From contig OZ241860.1 in the NCBI GenBank assembly GCA_965203195.1, positions 1,240,001 through 1,304,000 of the forward strand: 64,000 nt of DNA, in the 5' to 3' direction. The translations under genes and the position numbers were made by a program. The notes beneath the pieces were generated by a model. It was not told the DNA's origin. It searched no databases and saw only the letters and a program-made list of their open reading frames with translations. The stretch comes from Bin87 sp965203195. GTDB taxonomy: Bacteria > Chloroflexota > Dehalococcoidia > Lucifugimonadales > UBA3495. Below are positions 8,024 through 16,659 of this stretch, one piece after another; within the stretch, counting starts at the first letter, position 1, and each line of letters starts with the position of its first letter.

Positions 8024-9487
8024 ATGGCGCATCCGAATCCGATGACGGCCGCCCCCGTAAATCTCTATACCGCACCCGCGGATGCCGGCGAGGGGGCCAT
8101 TCTCGCCAACCTGCTGCTGTTCGGCGCCGTTCTGCGACGGCTGGGGCTGGATGTCGGCACCGCCAATATCCTGGACCTGGCGCGGGCGGCGGAGTTCGTA
8201 CCCATTGGCGGCAGCCGCAATGATTTCCGGCTGGCGGCGCGGGCCCTGCTGGTGCGGCATCCCGCCGATTTGCCGCTCTTTGACGAAGCTTTTCGGGTAT
8301 TCTGGCGGCGCCCCGCCTACGGCCACAGCCGGCGCGACCTGCGCTCAATGGGCGAGGAACGGCGCTATCGCACCCCGCGGGTGACGCCCCACCGGGAGGA
8401 TACTTCCGACGGCCCGCCGGGCGACAACGCAGACGATAACCGCCCAGACGATGCCGGCAATCGCCAGCCCGTAGTTGACTTGCAGCGCTCCTTCAGCGCC
8501 CGCGAAGTCCTCCGGCAACGCGACTTTGCCGAATATACGCCAGCGGAAATCCGGGCGGCCCGCGCGCTGATGTCGGAACTGGCCTGGGATCCGGGCCGCC
8601 GCCGCACCCGCCGCCAAACCCGGGGCGAGGCCGGCCCCGCCATTGACCTGCGCCGCACGATGCGCCGCAGCCTGTCCCACGGCGGCGAAATGCTGGAACT
8701 GGCCCGCCGGCGGCGCAAGACCAAGCCCCGCCCCCTGGCGCTGATCTGCGATGTCAGCGGGTCGATGGAACGCTACACCCGGATGCTGCTGCATTTCGTC
8801 CACGCCGTGGCCGCCGGGGGCCAGCAGCTGGAGGCGTTTCTGTTCGCCACGCGGCTGACCCGCATTACCCGCCATTTGGCGCACCGGGGCGTTGACCAGG
8901 CGGTGGGCGAAGTGGCGCGCGCCGTGCCGGACTGGGCCGGCGGCACCCGCATCGGCGAGGCCATTAAAATGTTCAACTACCGCTGGGCGCGGCGCGTGCT
9001 GCGCGGCGGGGCGGTGGCGCTGGTCATATCCGACGGCTGGGATCGGGGCGAGCCGGAACTGCTGGGGCGGGAAATGGCGCGCTTGCAACGCAGCTGCCAC
9101 CGGCTCATCTGGCTCAACCCACTGCTCGGCTCTCCCGACTACCAGCCCCTGACGCGGGGGATGCAGGCGGCGCTGCCCTACATAGATGATTTTCTGCCGG
9201 CCCACAACCTGCACAGCTTGCAGGAACTGGCGCGCCATCTGAACCGGCTGGCGGCCCGTAGCGCGCCGCCGTCCGCGCGCTACGCCCGGCAGAGGCGCTC
9301 CCCGTCCGTGCCATCAAACTATGCCGACGCGGACAGCGCGCCTGCGCCGGCCGGGGAACGGGCGCACGACGGCGGGGCGGCGGCGCAATCCCGGCGGCAG
9401 CTGAACCCGGCGCTGGCGCCCACCTTCCGGCATCCCCTCTGGGGACACCCCAACATACCGGGCGGCGGAACGCCGCCGGCGTCTTGA
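8024..9487 (+). CDS. VWA-domain protein, CoxE-like
   Basis: 487 residues. The N-terminal helical part (to about 230) ends in basic HGGEMLELARRRRKTKPRP. The von Willebrand A domain then begins at LALICDVSGSMERYTRM, with the MIDAS residues D243, S245 and S247. GTRIGEAIKMFNYRW and VALVISDGWDRGEPELLGREM follow, both typical of CoxE/YehP-like proteins. This family works with MoxR ATPases to mature or remodel metalloenzymes; the MoxR gene at 2580 is the natural partner, 4.5 kb away. A disordered Asp/Pro/Asn-rich linker covers about residues 120-150. The tail is low complexity. Confidence 0.85.
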   Translation: MAHPNPMTAAPVNLYTAPADAGEGAILANLLLFGAVLRRLGLDVGTANILDLARAAEFVPIGGSRNDFRLAARALLVRHPADLPLFDEAFRVFWRRPAYGHSRRDLRSMGEERRYRTPRVTPHREDTSDGPPGDNADDNRPDDAGNRQPVVDLQRSFSAREVLRQRDFAEYTPAEIRAARALMSELAWDPGRRRTRRQTRGEAGPAIDLRRTMRRSLSHGGEMLELARRRRKTKPRPLALICDVSGSMERYTRMLLHFVHAVAAGGQQLEAFLFATRLTRITRHLAHRGVDQAVGEVARAVPDWAGGTRIGEAIKMFNYRWARRVLRGGAVALVISDGWDRGEPELLGREMARLQRSCHRLIWLNPLLGSPDYQPLTRGMQAALPYIDDFLPAHNLHSLQELARHLNRLAARSAPPSARYARQRRSPSVPSNYADADSAPAPAGERAHDGGAAAQSRRQLNPALAPTFRHPLWGHPNIPGGGTPPAS

Positions 9488-9540
9488 CGGGCAAAGGCGG
9501 CGGCGGCATTGCAAGGGTGAAAACCGGCGGGGGCGCGGCG

Positions 9541-9969
9541 CTAACCGGCGGCTTCGGGCATTATATTTCCGTACAGTTGCGCCAATGCCCGGGCCAGGGC
9601 GCGCGGCCGTTCCGCGTATTCAGGCGTTGGATACCATTCGTAGTCAAAGCTGCGGGCCACCGCCCCTTCAATGCTGGCGCGCAAGGCGGACACGATGACC
9701 CGAAAGCCGACGGCGCGGGACGCCTGCTCGGCCAGCTGCTCCAAGACGACATCGGGGCAGTCAAAGATGACCATAAATCCCCCTTGCCGCCGGCCGTCGG
9801 TGACCCGCGCCCGCACTACCTTGCCGAACAGATCCAGGTCGACGATGGTATAGCGGCGTTCCGCAACGCCGTGGTCGGGCCAGCCGATGTAGATGTCGCC
9901 GCCGACGGTCCAGTGGTGCATGGGGCGGGCGCTCCTGCGTTTGGATGTGGCGGCGGAGATGGCGTTCAT
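9541..9969 (-). CDS. Hypothetical protein
   Basis: About 142 residues from the ATG at 9969; an internal ATG at 9921 is an alternative, and a longer upstream frame is low complexity. The core reads YIGWPDHGVAERRYTIVDLD, then GGFMVIFDCPDVVLEQLAEQ and a C-terminal EWYPTPEYAERPRALARALAQL. It is soluble, with no family recognised. It is divergent from cobM, with about 190 bp between, and convergent with the VWA gene. Confidence 0.5.
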   Translation of the reverse strand: MNAISAATSKRRSARPMHHWTVGGDIYIGWPDHGVAERRYTIVDLDLFGKVVRARVTDGRRQGGFMVIFDCPDVVLEQLAEQASRAVGFRVIVSALRASIEGAVARSFDYEWYPTPEYAERPRALARALAQLYGNIMPEAAG

Positions 9970-10100
9970 CCCCGGTCGCGCCGCTATTTTACCATTATGC
10001 CGGCGGCCGGCGTTCCGGCGCGCGCCGGCAATCCGGTTACAGGCAACCGGATACGCCGGCGGATTGGGGTTGGGCATTATGCCGGCGTCTCCGATTGGGG

Positions 10101-10106
10101 TATAAT
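10101..10106 (+). promoter_or_regulatory. TATAAT -10-like element before cobM
   Basis: A perfect TATAAT lies 57 bp before the cobM ATG in the divergent intergenic region. No convincing -35 is present at the right distance. No B12-box (the conserved GCCACTG core of cobalamin riboswitches) is seen in the leader. AAAGGAG lies seven bases before the cobM start. Confidence 0.4.
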
Positions 10107-10162
10107 CGCCTTGCCCCGCATCCTGTACCCGTACTCCGCGGCCAGCGCAAAGGAGCGACCGA

Positions 10163-11098
10163 ATGGCGAATGACGGCAAGGTTTATATTATTGGCGCCGG
10201 CCCCGGCGACCCGGAGCTGCTGACGCTGAAGGCCAAGCGGCTGATTGAGCAGGCTGATGTGATTATCTACGCCGATTCGCTGGTGCCGCCGGAGATTGCG
10301 GGGTTCGCCAGGCCCGGCGCGCGGGTCTATGGCAGCAAGGAGATGTCGCTGCCGGAGATTATGGCCGTCACCCTGGACGCAGTGGCCGGCGGCGGCATCG
10401 TGGCCCGCATCCAGAGCGGCGACCCGGCGCTGTACGGCGCCACGCTGGAGCAGATGCGGATTCTGGAAGCCAACCGGGTGGACTATGAGGTCGTTCCCGG
10501 GGTGAGCGCCGCCTTTGCCGCCGCCGCCGCGCTCAAGGCCGAGCTTACGGTGCCCGAGGTTTCCCAGACGGTGATTATGACCCGCGCCGAAGGGCGAGTG
10601 CCGATGCCGGCCGGGGAGCAGCTGGCGGATCTGGCGCGGCACGGCAGCACGCTGGTGATTTTCCTCAGCGTGACGCGGATGTTTCGCATCGCCAACCAGC
10701 TGCAAGAGGCGGGCTATCCCGCCGATACCCCGGTGGCGGTGGCCTACCGGGTGGGCTGGCCGGACCAGAAAATCATCCGGGGCCGGCTGGACGATATTGC
10801 GGGCCGGGTGCGCGACGCCAAAATCACTTTGCAGGCCCTCATCATCGTGGGCAAGGCGGTTGACCCGGAGCTGCTGAACCCGGATTCCGGCGCCAGGGTG
10901 GCGGTATCGCATCTGTATTCGGATGACTACACCCATCTGTATCGCCGCGCCGGGCCGGGTTCCGGCGCCGGTACTGATACTGATGCCGATGCCGATGCGG
11001 AACGGGCGGCGCTTTATGCGGCCGGCGGTTACGAGACGCTGCCCGAACCGGCAGCGGCGGCGCTGCCGGCCGGGGCGACCGGCGGCCACGGGGAGTAG
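10163..11098 (+). CDS. cobM: Precorrin-4 C(11)-methyltransferase
   Basis: Transfers a methyl group from S-adenosylmethionine to C-11 of (cobalt-)precorrin-4 in corrin ring synthesis. The tetrapyrrole methylase fold is clear: VYIIGAGPGDPELLTLKAKR at the N-terminus, ADSLVPPEI, IQSGDPALYGATLEQ, YEVVPGVSAAFAAAAAL, and SQTVIMTRAEGRVPMP, which is typical of CobM/CbiF. About 55 extra C-terminal residues are low complexity, with Asp/Ala runs (DTDADADAERA). A strong AAGGAG ribosome binding site supports the start. It is the first of three adjacent corrin genes; cbiG starts ten bases downstream. Confidence 0.93.
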   Translation: MANDGKVYIIGAGPGDPELLTLKAKRLIEQADVIIYADSLVPPEIAGFARPGARVYGSKEMSLPEIMAVTLDAVAGGGIVARIQSGDPALYGATLEQMRILEANRVDYEVVPGVSAAFAAAAALKAELTVPEVSQTVIMTRAEGRVPMPAGEQLADLARHGSTLVIFLSVTRMFRIANQLQEAGYPADTPVAVAYRVGWPDQKIIRGRLDDIAGRVRDAKITLQALIIVGKAVDPELLNPDSGARVAVSHLYSDDYTHLYRRAGPGSGAGTDTDADADAERAALYAAGGYETLPEPAAAALPAGATGGHGE

Positions 11099-11107
11099 CG
11101 GGCCGCG

Positions 11108-12271
11108 ATGGCAAATCGCCAACGGACCACGGCCGTCGCCATTGTTGCGGTGTCGCGCCCCGGGGCGGCGCTGGCCCGGCGTCTGGCGGCCGCAGACGGG
11201 TTCCGGGATGCGGAGCTGCACCTGGAACGGCGCACGGCCGGCCCGGACGCCGCAGCAGCAGCCGGGGCGCGTCTTTACGACCTGCCACTGCGTCCGGTAG
11301 CGCAGGATTTGTTCGGGCGCTGCGGCGGGCTGGTGGCGTTTCTGCCGGTGGGCGCCACGGTGCGGCTGCTGGCGCCGGCGCTGGGCGACAAGCGGCGCGA
11401 TGCGGCGGTGGTCTGCGTTGACGACGGCGGGCGGTATGCGGTCAGTCTGCTGTCGGGGCATACGGGCGGCGCTGATGCCCTGGCGCGCCGGGTGGCCGCC
11501 GCAATCGGCGCGCAGGCGGTGGTCACTTCGGCTTCCGATGCGCTGGGGATGCCGGCGGTTGACTTGATCGGCCGGGAACAGGGCTGGCGGATTGAAGCGT
11601 CGGCAACGGATTTGACGCGGGCGGCGGCGGCGGTGGTCAACGGCTGGCCCGTAGCGTTATGGCTGGATCCGGAGACCGGGGTCTGCTGGCCTGAGGACTG
11701 CCCGCCGCCCGACAACATCGTGGCGGTGGGGGATTTCGCGGACGCTTTCCGGGGGGATTATGCGGCGGCGCTGGCGGTTTCCGACCGGATAGTGGCCGGC
11801 GGTCCGGACGCGGCGCGGCCGGTGGCGCTGTACCGTCCGCCCACGCTGGTGGCGGGAATCGGCTGCCGCCGGGGGGTGTCAATGGCGCATCTGCGGGCTC
11901 TGCTGGCCGATACTTTGCAGGCGCACGGCCTGGCTATGGGCAGTCTGGCGAAAATCGCCACGGCGGACATCAAGGCCGACGAAGCGGGGATTATGGAGCT
12001 GGCGGCGGAGCTGGAAGTTCCGGTACAGGTTTATGGGGCGGCGGAACTGGAGGCGGCCGGGCGGCGGCTGCCGGACGCCACGCCGTCGGCGGCGCAGGAG
12101 CTGCTGGGCGTGTACGGGGTAGCGGAGCCGGCGGCGGCATTGGCGGCGGGGGCCGGCCGGCTGCTGGCGCCGCGCCGGAAATCGGACCGGGCCACCGTAG
12201 CCGTGGCGCGCATCCCGCAGGGACGGCGCCAAAACGGAACGAATGACGCCGGGCCCGGTCATAAGCAATGA
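11108..12271 (+). CDS. cbiG: Cobalt-precorrin-5A hydrolase
   Basis: Opens the delta-lactone of cobalt-precorrin-5A, releasing acetaldehyde during ring contraction. The 387 residues contain the CbiG N-terminal segment (CGGLVAFLPVGATVRLLAPALGDKRRD), the central VVCVDDGGRYAVSLLSGHTGGADALARRVA, and the C-terminal domain beginning LVAGIGCRRGVSMAHLRALLADTL. Following cobM and preceding cobJ is the normal order of the ring-contraction genes. The presence of CbiG points to the cobalt-early (anaerobic-type) route. The C-terminus is Ala-rich and about 40 residues longer than usual. Confidence 0.92.
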   Translation: MANRQRTTAVAIVAVSRPGAALARRLAAADGFRDAELHLERRTAGPDAAAAAGARLYDLPLRPVAQDLFGRCGGLVAFLPVGATVRLLAPALGDKRRDAAVVCVDDGGRYAVSLLSGHTGGADALARRVAAAIGAQAVVTSASDALGMPAVDLIGREQGWRIEASATDLTRAAAAVVNGWPVALWLDPETGVCWPEDCPPPDNIVAVGDFADAFRGDYAAALAVSDRIVAGGPDAARPVALYRPPTLVAGIGCRRGVSMAHLRALLADTLQAHGLAMGSLAKIATADIKADEAGIMELAAELEVPVQVYGAAELEAAGRRLPDATPSAAQELLGVYGVAEPAAALAAGAGRLLAPRRKSDRATVAVARIPQGRRQNGTNDAGPGHKQ

Positions 12272-12314
12272 GAAACGCGCGGCGCCAGGCGCCGGCGACA
12301 CCGAGGGGGCATTT

Positions 12315-13079
12315 GTGAGCGCTGGCAAGTTGTATCTGGTGGGGCTGGGGCCGGGGGACGCCGGCCATTTGACGCCGGCGGCGGCGGCGGCCATCGCCGC
12401 CAGCGATGCGCTGGTGGGCTATCGCTACTACATTGAGCAGGTGGTCGCGGGAGGGGCGCCGCATCCCCAAACGCTGCACGCTATGGAACTGGGGCAGGAG
12501 CTGGAACGGGCGGCGCTGGCGGTGGACATCGCCGCGGCGGGGCAGACGGTGGCAGTGGTGTCGTCGGGGGATGCGGGCATCTACGGGATGGCCGGGCCGG
12601 TGTACCGGGCGCTGACGATGCGGAACTGGGACGGAACGCGGCCGGCCGTGGCCACGGTGCCGGGGGTTTCGGCGTTGCAGTCGGCGGCGGCGCTGCTGGG
12701 CGCGCCGCTGATGCAGGACTTCTGCGCCATCAGTTTGAGCGACCTGCTGACGCCCTGGCCGCAGATTGAACGGCGTTTGCAGGCCGCCGCCGCCGGGGAT
12801 TTCGTGGCCGTGCTGTACAACCCGCGCAGCCGGCGGCGGGTCAGCCAGCTGGAAGCGGCGCGGCGCATCTTTCTGGAGCAGCGGGCGGGGACAACGCCGG
12901 TGGGCGTCGTGCGCCACGCCTACCGCGCCGAACAGGGGGTGGCGCTGGCCGACCTGGCGGGGCTGGACGGGGCGGCGCTGGGCATTGATATGTTCACTAC
13001 GGTGGTCATCGGCAACTCCAATACCTATGTTCACGAGGGGCGGATGATTACGCCACGCGGGTACGAGGCAAAGGGGTAG
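12315..13079 (+). CDS. cobJ: Precorrin-3B C(17)-methyltransferase
   Basis: Methylates C-17 of (cobalt-)precorrin-3 with ring contraction. The fold begins at KLYLVGLGPGDAGHLTPAAA; further family motifs are LVGYRYYIEQV, VAVVSSGDAGIYGMAGP, VPGVSALQSAAALLGAPL and VAVLYNPRSRRRVSQL. The GTG at 12315 follows a GAGGGGG ribosome binding site and starts exactly where the fold does. An ATG at 12243 would add 24 residues and overlap cbiG by 29 bp, and remains possible. It completes a three-gene corrin block; other cobalamin genes must lie elsewhere. Confidence 0.92.
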   Translation: MSAGKLYLVGLGPGDAGHLTPAAAAAIAASDALVGYRYYIEQVVAGGAPHPQTLHAMELGQELERAALAVDIAAAGQTVAVVSSGDAGIYGMAGPVYRALTMRNWDGTRPAVATVPGVSALQSAAALLGAPLMQDFCAISLSDLLTPWPQIERRLQAAAAGDFVAVLYNPRSRRRVSQLEAARRIFLEQRAGTTPVGVVRHAYRAEQGVALADLAGLDGAALGIDMFTTVVIGNSNTYVHEGRMITPRGYEAKG

Positions 13080-13110
13080 CGGACGACGCCGGCTGCGGAT
13101 GGCGCCGGGA

Positions 13111-13488
13111 TCAGCGGGGCGTCTGCGCCAGGATTTCCAGCAGGCGGTAGCCGTAGCGTCCGGTGTCCTGGGGGATTTCGGTCTGGCCGGGGAAGCGGTC
13201 GTATCGCTCAATGCGCAGCCGGTAGCGGTAGCCGGCCTGATGCCGGAACCCGTCAATGGGGTCGTAGAAAAGTTCGCCGTCGACAACCAGGCACTGCCGG
13301 GGGTAGGAGCCGACGCATTCCACCAGTTCCGGGCCTACGGTCACTTCCTGTATTGCGCCGCCGGGCGTGGCCGGCCGGGTGGCGGGCGGCGCCGGTGGCG
13401 TGGACGGCGCAGCGCAGGCCAGGGCGACCAAGATGATTGCCGCCATTGCCAGCGCCAGGGCGAAGTTTTGCGGGGACGGCATAAGCAT
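13111..13488 (-). CDS. DUF4377-domain lipoprotein
   Basis: 125 residues. The signal peptide ends in the lipobox LVALACAAP, with Cys about residue 25, so it is predicted to be lipidated and membrane anchored. A Pro/Ala/Thr linker follows, then the compact domain ECVGSYPRQCLVV...DPIDGFRHQAGYRYRLRIERY, the C-V-G...C-L-x-V and GYxYxLRV pattern of DUF4377. Function unknown; relatives are small surface domains. It is at the end of a minus-strand group, 20 bp after the DinB gene. Confidence 0.75.
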   Translation of the reverse strand: MLMPSPQNFALALAMAAIILVALACAAPSTPPAPPATRPATPGGAIQEVTVGPELVECVGSYPRQCLVVDGELFYDPIDGFRHQAGYRYRLRIERYDRFPGQTEIPQDTGRYGYRLLEILAQTPR

Positions 13489-13508
13489 CCAGTTATTTGC
13501 CCGGCGGC

Positions 13509-14009
13509 TTATTTGCCCTGGAGTCCCCGCAGGTAGGCGATATGCCCCACGTGCTGGTACATTTCGCCAATAATCTGGCGGAACATTGCGCCGAGGGACA
13601 TTTCGGGGCGGCGTTCCCGGGGCACGGTGTCCAGATCCGCCGGCGACAGGGTGTCCAGATAGGCCAGGGTGGCGGCGCGCACGGCGGCGCGGTAGCGGAG
13701 AAATTCGGCCAGATCCAGGCGGGGGAAGCTGTTGACCTGGGCGGCGGTGTGTCCGAAGCCGTTGTCGCGGGTAGGCAGGCCGAACTTTTCGTGCCAGCCC
13801 TGGCTTTCCCACAGCTCGGTTCCGAACCGGGCGAAAAACTGGATCCACATATCCTCGACGCGCGTCATATGCCAGAGGATCCAGCCGATTGAGTTGGCGT
13901 CCGGGGCGGGCTGCCAGGCCAGTTCGTCCGGGGCGAGGCCGTCCAGGGCGTTATGGAGGAACTCGTCCTCTTTGGCGAGGGCGTCGGCGATGAATTCGTT
14001 GAGGGTCAT
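13509..14009 (-). CDS. DinB-family protein
   Basis: 166 residues, a four-helix bundle with the DinB/YfiT metal-site pattern. One His is in SIGWILWHMTRVEDMWIQ, and two more in IIGEMYQHVGHIAYLRGL. The spacing fits DinB-superfamily thiol-dependent or structural metalloproteins. Relatives include mycothiol/bacillithiol transferases and maleylpyruvate isomerases; the substrate is unknown. The ATG at 14009 is the first residue of the domain. It precedes the lipoprotein gene by 20 bp. Confidence 0.82.
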   Translation of the reverse strand: MTLNEFIADALAKEDEFLHNALDGLAPDELAWQPAPDANSIGWILWHMTRVEDMWIQFFARFGTELWESQGWHEKFGLPTRDNGFGHTAAQVNSFPRLDLAEFLRYRAAVRAATLAYLDTLSPADLDTVPRERRPEMSLGAMFRQIIGEMYQHVGHIAYLRGLQGK

Positions 14010-14088
14010 AGCGCTTCGGCTCCGTCCGTAGTAGGCGCCGGCTACCGGCGGCGTGGCGGCGTGCGGGTATGGGGCAGCGCGCCGCCGG

Positions 14089-14598
14089 TCAGGGGGTGGG
14101 GGCGGCGCGGTTGCGGGAACCCATTTCGCGGTCCAGAAGCAGCAGGGCGTCGCTGCGGCCGCCGACTTTGTCCAGGTCGGCGATGACATCGCGGACGGTT
14201 TTCTCCTCCTCAACCTGTTCGTTGAGGAACCACTGGAGCATCACCTGGGTAGCGAAATCGCCGGCCTCGGCGGCAGTGGCGTAGAGGCTGTTGATCAGCC
14301 GGGAAACGTGCTGTTCGTGTTCCAGGGTCTGCCGCATCACATCGTCAATGGCGGCGAACTCCACGGGGGGCTGGGCGATGGGGAGCAGGGTGACGCGCCC
14401 GTCGCGGTCCTCAATGTAGGAGAGCAGTTTCATGGCGTGGCCGTATTCCTCGCGGCTCTGCTCGCGCATCCAGTGGGCGAAGCCGGGGAGGTCGATGGCC
14501 TCGCAGTAGGTGGCCATGGAGAGGTAAAGATAGGATGAGTAGAACTCGGCGTTGATGTGCCGGTTGAGGGCGTCCTGTACGGTGGCGTTGACGGCCAT
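14089..14598 (-). CDS. ftnA: Ferritin (non-haem)
   Basis: 169 residues, the usual length for bacterial ferritin. The di-iron ferroxidase ligands are visible as E18 (NAEFYSSYLY), E51 and H54 (REEYGHAMKL), with later Glu ligands in TLEHEQHVSRLIN and LNEQVEEE. It stores iron as ferric oxide in a 24-mer cage and limits Fenton chemistry. It lacks the haem-binding Met of bacterioferritins. The C-terminal ten residues (RNRAAPTP) are extra. Confidence 0.92.
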   Translation of the reverse strand: MAVNATVQDALNRHINAEFYSSYLYLSMATYCEAIDLPGFAHWMREQSREEYGHAMKLLSYIEDRDGRVTLLPIAQPPVEFAAIDDVMRQTLEHEQHVSRLINSLYATAAEAGDFATQVMLQWFLNEQVEEEKTVRDVIADLDKVGGRSDALLLLDREMGSRNRAAPTP

Positions 14599-14687
14599 TT
14601 GGTGTACTCCAGAGTGGCGCGCGGCCGGCGGGCCGGTTGCATTGGCGCCGGCGGCTACGGGTTAAGGCAGATTCAGGTCAGGCCGGT

Positions 14688-15482
14688 TCAGTCGTGGAGA
14701 AAGCCGAGGACGCTGTCAAAGAACGCGTCGGGGCGCTCCACCTGGGGGGTATGGCCGCATTCGGGGATGGTGGCCAGGGTAGCGTTAGGCAGCAGGTCGC
14801 GGAAGGCGGCGCCGTAGGCCGGGGGTATCACGCGGTCGGATTCGCCCCAGACGATCAGGGTCGGCATTGTGATGCGGTGGGCGCGTTTGGTCAGGCCCCT
14901 TTCGGGGATGGGCCAGGTGAACTTGGCGACGGACTGGAGGGTCTGGATGCGGTTCAGGGTGTGCTCCAGGCGTTCCTCCGGGTCGGCGGGCTGGGCGACA
15001 GCGGCATGGGCCAGTTCGCCTTCGGAATCGTGCCAGAGCATTTCCCGGCGTTCGTCTGGGGTGAGGATGAAAAAGTCGGCCACGGGCTGTTCGGGCAGCC
15101 ACAATCCGAGGGAGTTGACCAGGACGAGGCGGGAGATGCGTTCCGGGCGGTGGGCGGCCAGTTCGGCGGCGCAGAAACCACCGTAGGAATGGCCCACGAG
15201 GTGGCAGCGGTCAATGCCCACAGCGTCCAGGAACTCCTCAAAGAATTGCACCAGATCCCAGAGCTCGTCCAGGTGGTTGAGGCCGGTGGACTGGGCCACG
15301 CCGGGGTGGGCGGGCGCATAGACCTGGTAATCCCGGGCGAGGCGGTCGAGGAAGTCGGGCCATCCGGGGTAGCCGCCGGCGCCGTGCAGATAGACCAAGG
15401 GATAGCCGGCGCCGCCCTGGGCAACCTGTACGCTGAACATACCGCCGCGGACGGATACCATCCGCTCACTGTGAGCAACCAT
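14688..15482 (-). CDS. Alpha/beta hydrolase
   Basis: 264 residues. Strand-turn YLHGAGGYPGWPDF gives the oxyanion HG motif. The nucleophile elbow is HLVGHSYGGFCAAEL (Ser in GHSYGG), the acid is the Asp in VWGESDRVIPP, and the base is the His in PECGHTPQVERP. All catalytic residues are intact. Relatives include meta-cleavage-product hydrolases and haloalkane dehalogenase-like enzymes; the substrate cannot be named. It starts 90 bp before the ferritin gene in the same direction. Confidence 0.85.
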   Translation of the reverse strand: MVAHSERMVSVRGGMFSVQVAQGGAGYPLVYLHGAGGYPGWPDFLDRLARDYQVYAPAHPGVAQSTGLNHLDELWDLVQFFEEFLDAVGIDRCHLVGHSYGGFCAAELAAHRPERISRLVLVNSLGLWLPEQPVADFFILTPDERREMLWHDSEGELAHAAVAQPADPEERLEHTLNRIQTLQSVAKFTWPIPERGLTKRAHRITMPTLIVWGESDRVIPPAYGAAFRDLLPNATLATIPECGHTPQVERPDAFFDSVLGFLHD

Positions 15483-15735
15483 GGGCAGAACACCTCGTTG
15501 TGCGACGACAGGGAATGGGGCGCCGGCGCCGGTTGCCGGGTGCGGACGGGCGGCGGCCGGCGCAGGAGGCCGTTTGCTGACGCGCTATAGCATACCATAG
15601 ATAGAATGACGCCTGTAGATTGACGCCGGGCGCCGCCGCATCTTACGCGGCGATTTGGCCGGCCGGGCCGGATGGCCGGGCGAACCGGGATGCATGGTTA
15701 CGATTGGACGGCCCGGGGGCGGGGGCCGGCAAAAT

Positions 15736-15766
15736 CCCCGGCCGGCGTCAATGGCGCCGGCCGGGG
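15736..15766. terminator. Perfect 12-bp inverted repeat in a 400-bp gap
   Basis: CCCCGGCCGGCG at 15736-15747 pairs with CGCCGGCCGGGG at 15755-15766 across a 7-nt loop. It sits in the 15483-15888 interval, just beyond the 3' end of the minus-strand DUF3800-like gene, so it could terminate that transcript. There is no T-tract, so it may instead be a REP-like palindrome. I see no gene in the interval. Confidence 0.5.
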
Positions 15767-15888
15767 TCGAGACCGGAGAGGGGGCTTGCGGGGTTAAGGC
15801 GTGCGGTCAAATTATCCCGGCCCGCAGCGCCGGGGCGCGTATCCGGCATATCGCCAGGTACGCCGCCGCATTCCGGGCATAAGGCGCC

Positions 15889-16659
15889 CTAGTCAAACTG
15901 GTAAGGGTAGATGACCTGCACCACGCGCCCGTCGCGCAAGGCGTCAAAGTAGCCGTGCGCCGCATTAGGCTGTTGCAGCCAGCGGCGAATGAAGTAGGCG
16001 CAGATACTCGCCAGCTGGGCGCCCACGCAGGTTGCCGGCGGCGCCACCAGCACATCGTCGTAGATGGACGGCGCCACCGTGTCGGCCTCCTCGCTGAGAA
16101 ACTCGGCCAGCGCAAGGGGAATGGACGGCGTGGCGGAGCCGGCCACCAGCAGGGCATAGTCCTGCACATTCCAGACCGACTGCATAATGTCGTCCGGGTT
16201 CATCTGCGACATCACATTCTCGTCCAGGAACATCGTCAGCGCCAGCAGCAGGCGGCTGAAGGCCAGGCGGGAAGGGTCGGAATGACCGTAAAGCGCATTG
16301 CCCTCGGCGGCGCGCGCCGCCGCGAACTCAGCCTTGCTGATATAAGACACCAGCAGGGGCGTTTCCCGGCGGATGAGGATGCTGAGGCAGTCCTGGATCA
16401 GTTCGGCGCGCCGTTCCGGGGGCCAGGAGCGGAACGCCCCGGCGCCCTGGTACAGGTCGCCCGGGCGCAGGGGCGACGGCGCTCCGGGCGAACCGGCCGG
16501 GCAGCCGAAATGACGGCGCACCAGGGCATCGTACTCGCCGGACATCGCAATGTACTGGCTTTCGTGCACCAGCAGGCCGGCATGAATATGATGCGGCTGG
16601 TTGGGGTCGTTGGCGCCGAGGCCGGTCACGCCGGATTCGCTGAGGAAAACCAGGTACAT
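15889..16659 (-). CDS. DUF3800-like protein
   Basis: 256 residues. It opens with MYLVFLSESGVTG, matching the DUF3800 signature M.l.f.DESG.tg except that the first acidic residue is Ser here. DUF3800 proteins are predicted RNase H-fold nucleases of unknown role, often in mobile or defence contexts. Further segments (LLVHESQYIAMSGEYDALVRRHF; SYISKAEFAAARA; IYDDVLVAPPATCVGAQLASICAYFIRRWLQ) fit the family layout with a late Asp pair and a helical end. If the D-to-S change is real, metal-dependent catalysis may be lost. Confidence 0.55.
   Translation of the reverse strand: MYLVFLSESGVTGLGANDPNQPHHIHAGLLVHESQYIAMSGEYDALVRRHFGCPAGSPGAPSPLRPGDLYQGAGAFRSWPPERRAELIQDCLSILIRRETPLLVSYISKAEFAAARAAEGNALYGHSDPSRLAFSRLLLALTMFLDENVMSQMNPDDIMQSVWNVQDYALLVAGSATPSIPLALAEFLSEEADTVAPSIYDDVLVAPPATCVGAQLASICAYFIRRWLQQPNAAHGYFDALRDGRVVQVIYPYQFD

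Noticed and set aside
9970..10162. Cobalamin riboswitch before cobM
   Set aside because: No GCCACTG B12-box or related conserved segments could be found in the leader.
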